8,545 bases of DNA from Bacteroidales bacterium UBA2716 (GTDB taxonomy: Bacteria > Bacteroidota > Bacteroidia > Bacteroidales > UBA932): positions 1-8,545 of the forward strand of contig DEKS01000019.1 of the NCBI GenBank assembly GCA_002354005.1. The letters run 5' to 3'. Of this stretch, positions 5,192-8,545 are shown in pieces (the first letter of the stretch is position 1; each line of letters opens with the position of its first letter). The notes beneath the pieces are model-generated. The model searched no databases, was not told where the DNA came from, and was given only the letters and a program-made list of their open reading frames with translations. Position numbers and translations under genes: made by a program.

Positions 5192-6976
5192 TTACCAGCC
5201 CAGGACGGCTTGTTTGGAGGAGAAAGGCTCCGCCTCGGCTGCGGTGAGCTGCTTGCCGTAGCTGTTGCGGCTGCTGATAGAGACACCGGTGGTACCGTAC
5301 TCCTTCCAGCCGCTCACGGCCGTGGGCTCCAGCGGCGTGGGAGCCTTGGCGTTGGAATTCACCGTAGGACCGAACCAGCCCACAGGAGCAATGACAGAAC
5401 TCATCTCGCAATTGATAAACGTTACGTTATCGTACTTGGAGGTGTCTCCCCCACTGCGGGCCAGGTACATGGAGCCACTGGTCACGCCGGCATCAGCCGT
5501 AAGCTTGCAGTTCAGGAACACGAAGCCCTTGTACGTAGCATCGTTCACACGGGCCTGGACGATGTAGCCCCCTGCACGGGAACGAATCTCACAGTCCTCA
5601 AAGAGACAAGCCTTGGGATAACCCCAGATGTAGTCCACATGGCCGGCAATCAGGGAGTTGTGCACCCAAACCTCACCCTTGCACAGGAAGGTATCCTGCC
5701 AGGAGATAAGCGAGCAGTTCTCGATGGTGAGGCGCTTGTTGTCTGCATTGAAGTAGATGGTCTCCGCCTGGCCTTTGTGGTCATCGGCCCAGAAGGTGTT
5801 CTCGATGGTCAGGTCTTCCAGCACCAGGTTGTTGCAGCTCTCAACAAGGAACAGGCCGCGGCCGCCCATGGCACCTACTTTGGCACCCAGGGCCGGTTTG
5901 CTGGCGATAGCCGCACCGGAACCCGTGGAGTAGCTCTCGTTGTTGGGATAGGCAATCACCGTACCCTCGCGGGAAGCGCCCTTGATGGTGAGGTTGTTTT
6001 TGTCACGTACGTACAACAATTCCTGATACGTCCCGTTTTCCAGCTCGATGGTCACCGCCGTATCCTTGCCCAGCGTGGTGGCATAGCTCAGCGCACCTTG
6101 CAGGGTGCAAAAATCGCCCTCCCCTTCCGGATCCACAGACAGTGTATTGCCGGACGGTTTTTCCTTCACGGTGAACGTGTTGTCGCCTTTCTTCACCGCC
6201 AGACCGAACACGGACTCGTCCACCGTCACATAATAGCTACCGCCAAACGTCAGCGCCTCGTTGTGCAACTTGATAATCACGTTGTTGCCGGAAACACGGA
6301 TGGGCGTATAATGGACGGGACGATAGCGCGTGCTGTGCAGCATATCAAGGAAGGTGTGCAGCACGGTTTCCTGGTTCATCTGCTCCTTGGGAACCATGGT
6401 ACCGTCGGACAGGACCGTCATTTTAGCCATATCGGCCATGTCAATCTTGTCCACCAGCTTGTCGTTGGCGTCGAATACCTGGATAAGGCCCTTGGTGCCC
6501 AGCTTGGGCGTAGCGCCGTCCAGCGTAAACACCAGGGGCTGGTCCATGCAGATGGTGGCGGCAGGCGTCGGGGTGGGATCGGTTCCGGGATTCTCACCCG
6601 GGTCCTCGTCGCTCAGCGTTTTGGCCTTCACGGCATTGCTGTACAAGGACTTTTTGTCCCCGGCCATGGCCAGCACCTGGAAACTGTACTCGGTGGCCTC
6701 CTTCAGGCCTTCCACTTTCACCGAAGTCACAGTCACCGTACCCGTCACCGTCTTCTGGCCGGAAGCCGTGAGCTTGTAGCCATACGAATCGGCACTGGGA
6801 ACGGCGTCCCAGCTAAAGGAGAGCGTGCTTTCGGTGGCCTCCGTCATCACCACATTGGTGGGTTTGGCCAGGCCGCTTGCAGGCTCGTCGGAGCCGCCGC
6901 CCCCGGAAGGATTGTCCTTCTGGCCGCACGCGAGTACGGCCAGAGGGGCAATGAGTGCAAAAAATAATTTCTTCAT
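5192..6976 (-). CDS. Surface lipoprotein pectin methylesterase (CE8) with FN3 and Ig-like domains
   Basis: 594 residues. A lipoprotein signal MKKLFFALIAPLAVLAC with lipidated Cys17 is followed by GQKDNP and a Gly/Ser linker, compatible with surface export in Bacteroidetes. Then come a fibronectin type III domain (about 37-121), a Pro/Thr linker (125-140), a beta-sandwich Ig-like region (about 142-272) and a pectinesterase beta-helix (about 278-594). CE8 marks are NGTYQE (314-319), GQAETIYF (402-409), WQDTF with Gln427 and Asp428, GHVDYIWG with Asp448, Arg507 in YLARSGG and PVGW (531-534). The enzyme removes methyl esters from homogalacturonan, exposing it to lyases and hydrolases. The usual LGRPW is replaced by LARSG, so the substrate-contacting Trp is absent although the Arg is kept. 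It follows the hexuronate transporter by 64 bp and is probably co-transcribed with it. Confidence 0.93.
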   Translation of the reverse strand: MKKLFFALIAPLAVLACGQKDNPSGGGGSDEPASGLAKPTNVVMTEATESTLSFSWDAVPSADSYGYKLTASGQKTVTGTVTVTSVKVEGLKEATEYSFQVLAMAGDKKSLYSNAVKAKTLSDEDPGENPGTDPTPTPAATICMDQPLVFTLDGATPKLGTKGLIQVFDANDKLVDKIDMADMAKMTVLSDGTMVPKEQMNQETVLHTFLDMLHSTRYRPVHYTPIRVSGNNVIIKLHNEALTFGGSYYVTVDESVFGLAVKKGDNTFTVKEKPSGNTLSVDPEGEGDFCTLQGALSYATTLGKDTAVTIELENGTYQELLYVRDKNNLTIKGASREGTVIAYPNNESYSTGSGAAIASKPALGAKVGAMGGRGLFLVESCNNLVLEDLTIENTFWADDHKGQAETIYFNADNKRLTIENCSLISWQDTFLCKGEVWVHNSLIAGHVDYIWGYPKACLFEDCEIRSRAGGYIVQARVNDATYKGFVFLNCKLTADAGVTSGSMYLARSGGDTSKYDNVTFINCEMSSVIAPVGWFGPTVNSNAKAPTPLEPTAVSGWKEYGTTGVSISSRNSYGKQLTAAEAEPFSSKQAVLGW

Positions 6977-6987
6977 CGCTCTTTCAT

Positions 6988-7016
6988 GAGATACACTCGC
7001 TTCGCTCGGTATGACA
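6988..7016 (+). repeat. 29-bp palindromic dispersed repeat, copy 2
   Basis: The plus strand reads GAGATACACTCG then CTTCGCTCGGTATGACA. Outer arms ATAC/GTAT pair. It differs from copy 3 at only two positions, and those two positions pair with each other. It ends 11 bp before the pectinesterase ATG. Confidence 0.88.
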
Positions 7017-7035
7017 GGGAGACAAGCGAGTGTAT
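6991..7035. repeat. Long hairpin in the transporter-pectinesterase gap, built from repeat halves
   Basis: ATACACTCGCTT (6991-7002) pairs perfectly over 12 bp with AAGCGAGTGTAT (7024-7035), with a 21-nt loop. The right arm is followed by GACA, as at the end of the repeat, so it looks like a partial inverted second copy joined to copy 2. Lying 5 bp after the transporter stop, it could reduce readthrough or protect the upstream mRNA (inference). Confidence 0.7.
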
Positions 7036-7040
7036 GACAA

Positions 7041-8504
7041 CTACTTCACTTCCACCGGTTTATACTTGGGCACCAGGGACTTCATCAGGATCCAGGCCAG
7101 CAGGTAGGCCAGGCCGCAGAAGCAGAACATGATGAAGTAGCCGGCCGGCTTGCCCTCGAAGCCCATGAAATGGAAGGCAGCGCCCTGACCCTCGGCATAG
7201 GTGAACAGGTTACCGGCCACCTTCTGGATAATCATGGAGCCGATACCGCCCGCCATGGCACCAATACCCGTAATGGAAGCGATGGTGCTCTTGGGGAACA
7301 TGTCACCTACGGTAGAGAAAATGTTGGCGCTCCAGGCCTGGTGTCCCGCACCGGCAAGGCCGATGAGGATGGCCGGCCACCAGGGGCTCATGGCACCCAT
7401 CGGCTGGGCGGCCAGGGCCACCAGCGGGAAGAAGGCGAAGATGAGCATGGCCAGCATACGGCCAGTGTAAGGATGCATCCCCTTCTTCTCCACAAAGAGC
7501 TTGGGAAGATAGCCGCCGAACAGCGAAATCACCGTCACAATGGCGTACAGGGTGAAAATGAGACCCTGTCCCAGCGGCGAGCTGGCCGGTGCGTTGAACT
7601 GGTCCTGGAAGTAGGCCGGCGCCCAGAAGAGGAAGAACCACCACACGCCGTCGGTGAGGAATTTGCCAATGGCGAAGCTCCAGGTCTGCTTGTACGCAAA
7701 GCACTGCAGCATGGGGATGGACTTTTCCTCTGCGGCGGGAGATTCACTCGCTTCGCTCGGAATGACAGTTTTCTCATCGTCCTGATGGATATAGGCAAGC
7801 TCTTCCTGGTTCACATGTTTGCTCTTTTCCGGCTTGTCATACATGAACTGCCAGAAGAACATCCAGATGAAGCCCAGGCCGCCGATGATGATAAACGCCA
7901 TTTCCCAGCCAAAGTGCTTGGCGAGCGGCGGGATCAGGAGCGGAGCGGCCAGAGCGCCCACGGATGCACCTGCATTGAAGATGGAGGTGGCGAAAGCACG
8001 GTCCTTCTTGGGGAAGTACTCGGCCGTGGTCTTGATGGCCGCCGGGAAGTTACCGGCCTCGCCCAACGCCAGGATGCCCCGGCACAGGAGGAAGAGGTAA
8101 ACACTTACCGTAGAGATGGTTAAGGCGATAGAAGAGCCCGCCTCAACGGCACGCAAGGCCTCCACGGAATCCACGCCGTCCACAAACCAGGTGGTGGCTA
8201 CGCCACAACCGGCGTGCAGCACCGCACCCAGGCTCCATACGCCGATGGCAATCAGGTAGCCCTTCTTGGTGCCCATCCAGTCCACGAACTTGCCGGCGAA
8301 CAGGCAGGCAACGGCGTAGAAGATGGAGAACAGCGAGGTGATGGTACCGTAGTCGGCATCGGTCCAGTGGAACTCCGGTGCAATGAACTCCTTATAGGTC
8401 AAGGAGAGCACCTGACGGTCCAGGTAGTTCACGGTAGTGGCCACGAACAGCAGGCTGCAAATCCACCACCGCCAATTGGTCATTAATTTTTTCTGTGTAC
8501 TCAT
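7041..8504 (-). CDS. exuT: MFS hexuronate transporter, ExuT-like (anion:cation symporter family)
   Basis: 487 residues with about 12 membrane segments, the first near residues 13-30. Family marks include VNYLDRQVLS (25-34), the TM2-3 loop GKFVDWMGTKKG (71-82), RGILALGEAGNFPAAIK (142-158) and KKDRAFATSIFNAGASVGA (166-184). These fit the ACS family (ExuT, GudP) and the Bacteroidales versions used for glucuronate and galacturonate uptake with protons. A long loop at 100-130 between TM3 and TM4 is usual in Bacteroidales relatives as I recall them. The cytoplasmic loop between TM6 and TM7 carries VIPSEASES (247-255), encoded by a copy of the 29-bp repeat. The start at 8504 is the first ATG giving MSTQKKLMTNWRWW. 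It leads the pair with the pectinesterase, which fits import of pectin-derived uronates; exact substrate inferred. Confidence 0.9.
   Translation of the reverse strand: MSTQKKLMTNWRWWICSLLFVATTVNYLDRQVLSLTYKEFIAPEFHWTDADYGTITSLFSIFYAVACLFAGKFVDWMGTKKGYLIAIGVWSLGAVLHAGCGVATTWFVDGVDSVEALRAVEAGSSIALTISTVSVYLFLLCRGILALGEAGNFPAAIKTTAEYFPKKDRAFATSIFNAGASVGALAAPLLIPPLAKHFGWEMAFIIIGGLGFIWMFFWQFMYDKPEKSKHVNQEELAYIHQDDEKTVIPSEASESPAAEEKSIPMLQCFAYKQTWSFAIGKFLTDGVWWFFLFWAPAYFQDQFNAPASSPLGQGLIFTLYAIVTVISLFGGYLPKLFVEKKGMHPYTGRMLAMLIFAFFPLVALAAQPMGAMSPWWPAILIGLAGAGHQAWSANIFSTVGDMFPKSTIASITGIGAMAGGIGSMIIQKVAGNLFTYAEGQGAAFHFMGFEGKPAGYFIMFCFCGLAYLLAWILMKSLVPKYKPVEVK
7739..7767 (+). repeat. 29-bp palindromic dispersed repeat, copy 3, inside the transporter gene
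   Basis: The plus strand reads GAGATTCACTCG then CTTCGCTCGGAATGACA, 27 of 29 identical to copy 2. Outer arms are ATTC/GAAT. It is read on the minus strand as VIPSEASES in the loop after TM6 with no frame break. Confidence 0.88.
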
Positions 8505-8516
8505 AAGTGATTACAT

Positions 8517-8545
8517 GAGATCCCTCGACTTCGCTCGGGATGACA
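8517..8545 (+). repeat. 29-bp palindromic dispersed repeat, copy 4
   Basis: The plus strand reads GAGATCCCTCGA then CTTCGCTCGGGATGACA and ends with the window. Outer arms ATCCC/GGGAT pair. It ends 12 bp upstream of the transporter ATG, in the same orientation and nearly the same distance as copy 2 before the pectinesterase. Confidence 0.85.

Noticed and set aside
3970..5200. Short direct repeat ACCAGCCC(A/G)G on both sides of the recombinase as att sites
   Set aside because: The match is about 10 bp with one mismatch in GC-rich DNA, and the right copy is the 3' end of the pectinesterase gene, so it is not convincing.
5210..6967. A 585-residue open frame on the plus strand opposite the pectinesterase
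   Set aside because: It has no recognisable domain and a His/Gly/Arg-rich composition expected from the complement of a GC-rich gene; the minus strand gives a complete lipoprotein CE8 enzyme.
665..8545. CRISPR array reading of the 29-bp repeats
   Set aside because: The copies are kilobases apart, occur in both orientations and within genes, and have no regular spacers or cas genes.

Overview
The window looks like a chromosomal piece of a gut- or rumen-type member of the Bacteroidetes, probably Bacteroidales. The reasons are: three genes whose sequences closely resemble Bacteroidales versions (an ExuT-type transporter, a 'gluconate 5-dehydrogenase' type SDR, and a lipoprotein pectinesterase); promoter boxes of the Bacteroidetes kind (TAnnTTTG); little Shine-Dalgarno signal before starts; and the 'TTCGCTCGG.ATGACA' dispersed repeat that is common in this phylum. 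No rRNA or other phylogenetic marker is present, so the genus is not determined.

Layout, left to right. (1) 1-1501, minus strand: an SDR oxidoreductase (KduD / gluconate 5-dehydrogenase type) followed by a PTS EIIC of the galactitol (GatC) family that runs off the left edge. They are separated by 41 bp that hold one copy of a 29-bp repeat. (2) 1502-1605: promoter region of the SDR, with a TATCTTTG box and a perfect 10-bp palindrome. (3) 1606-3102, minus: a secreted esterase with two domains, SGNH/GDSL plus alpha/beta hydrolase. (4) 3103-4129: about 1 kb without a recognisable gene, AT-richer, with three tiny weak reading frames, two Bacteroidetes-like promoters and several hairpins. (5) 4130-5059, plus: a complete lone tyrosine recombinase, the only recognised plus-strand gene. 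(6) 5109-5141: a strong 12-bp hairpin between the convergent recombinase and pectinesterase. (7) 5192-8504, minus: an ExuT-like hexuronate transporter followed by a surface lipoprotein CE8 pectin methylesterase. A repeat copy lies before each gene and a third lies inside the transporter gene.

How the genes fit together (inference): the pectinesterase demethylates pectin at the cell surface. The two-domain esterase probably removes acetyl or other acyl groups from pectin or another plant polysaccharide. The ExuT-like protein imports hexuronates, and the SDR acts on a keto-deoxy sugar acid in the Kdu/Kdg route. The GatC-like EIIC would bring in a polyol or sugar. The recombinase and its gene-poor flank look like a small mobile or former mobile insertion between two halves of a pectin/uronate locus.

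The most unusual signal is the 29-bp repeat (665-693, 6988-7016, 7739-7767, 8517-8545). Its outer arms change in a compensating way between copies, three copies sit 8-12 bp before start codons, and one copy is read in frame as part of a transporter loop.
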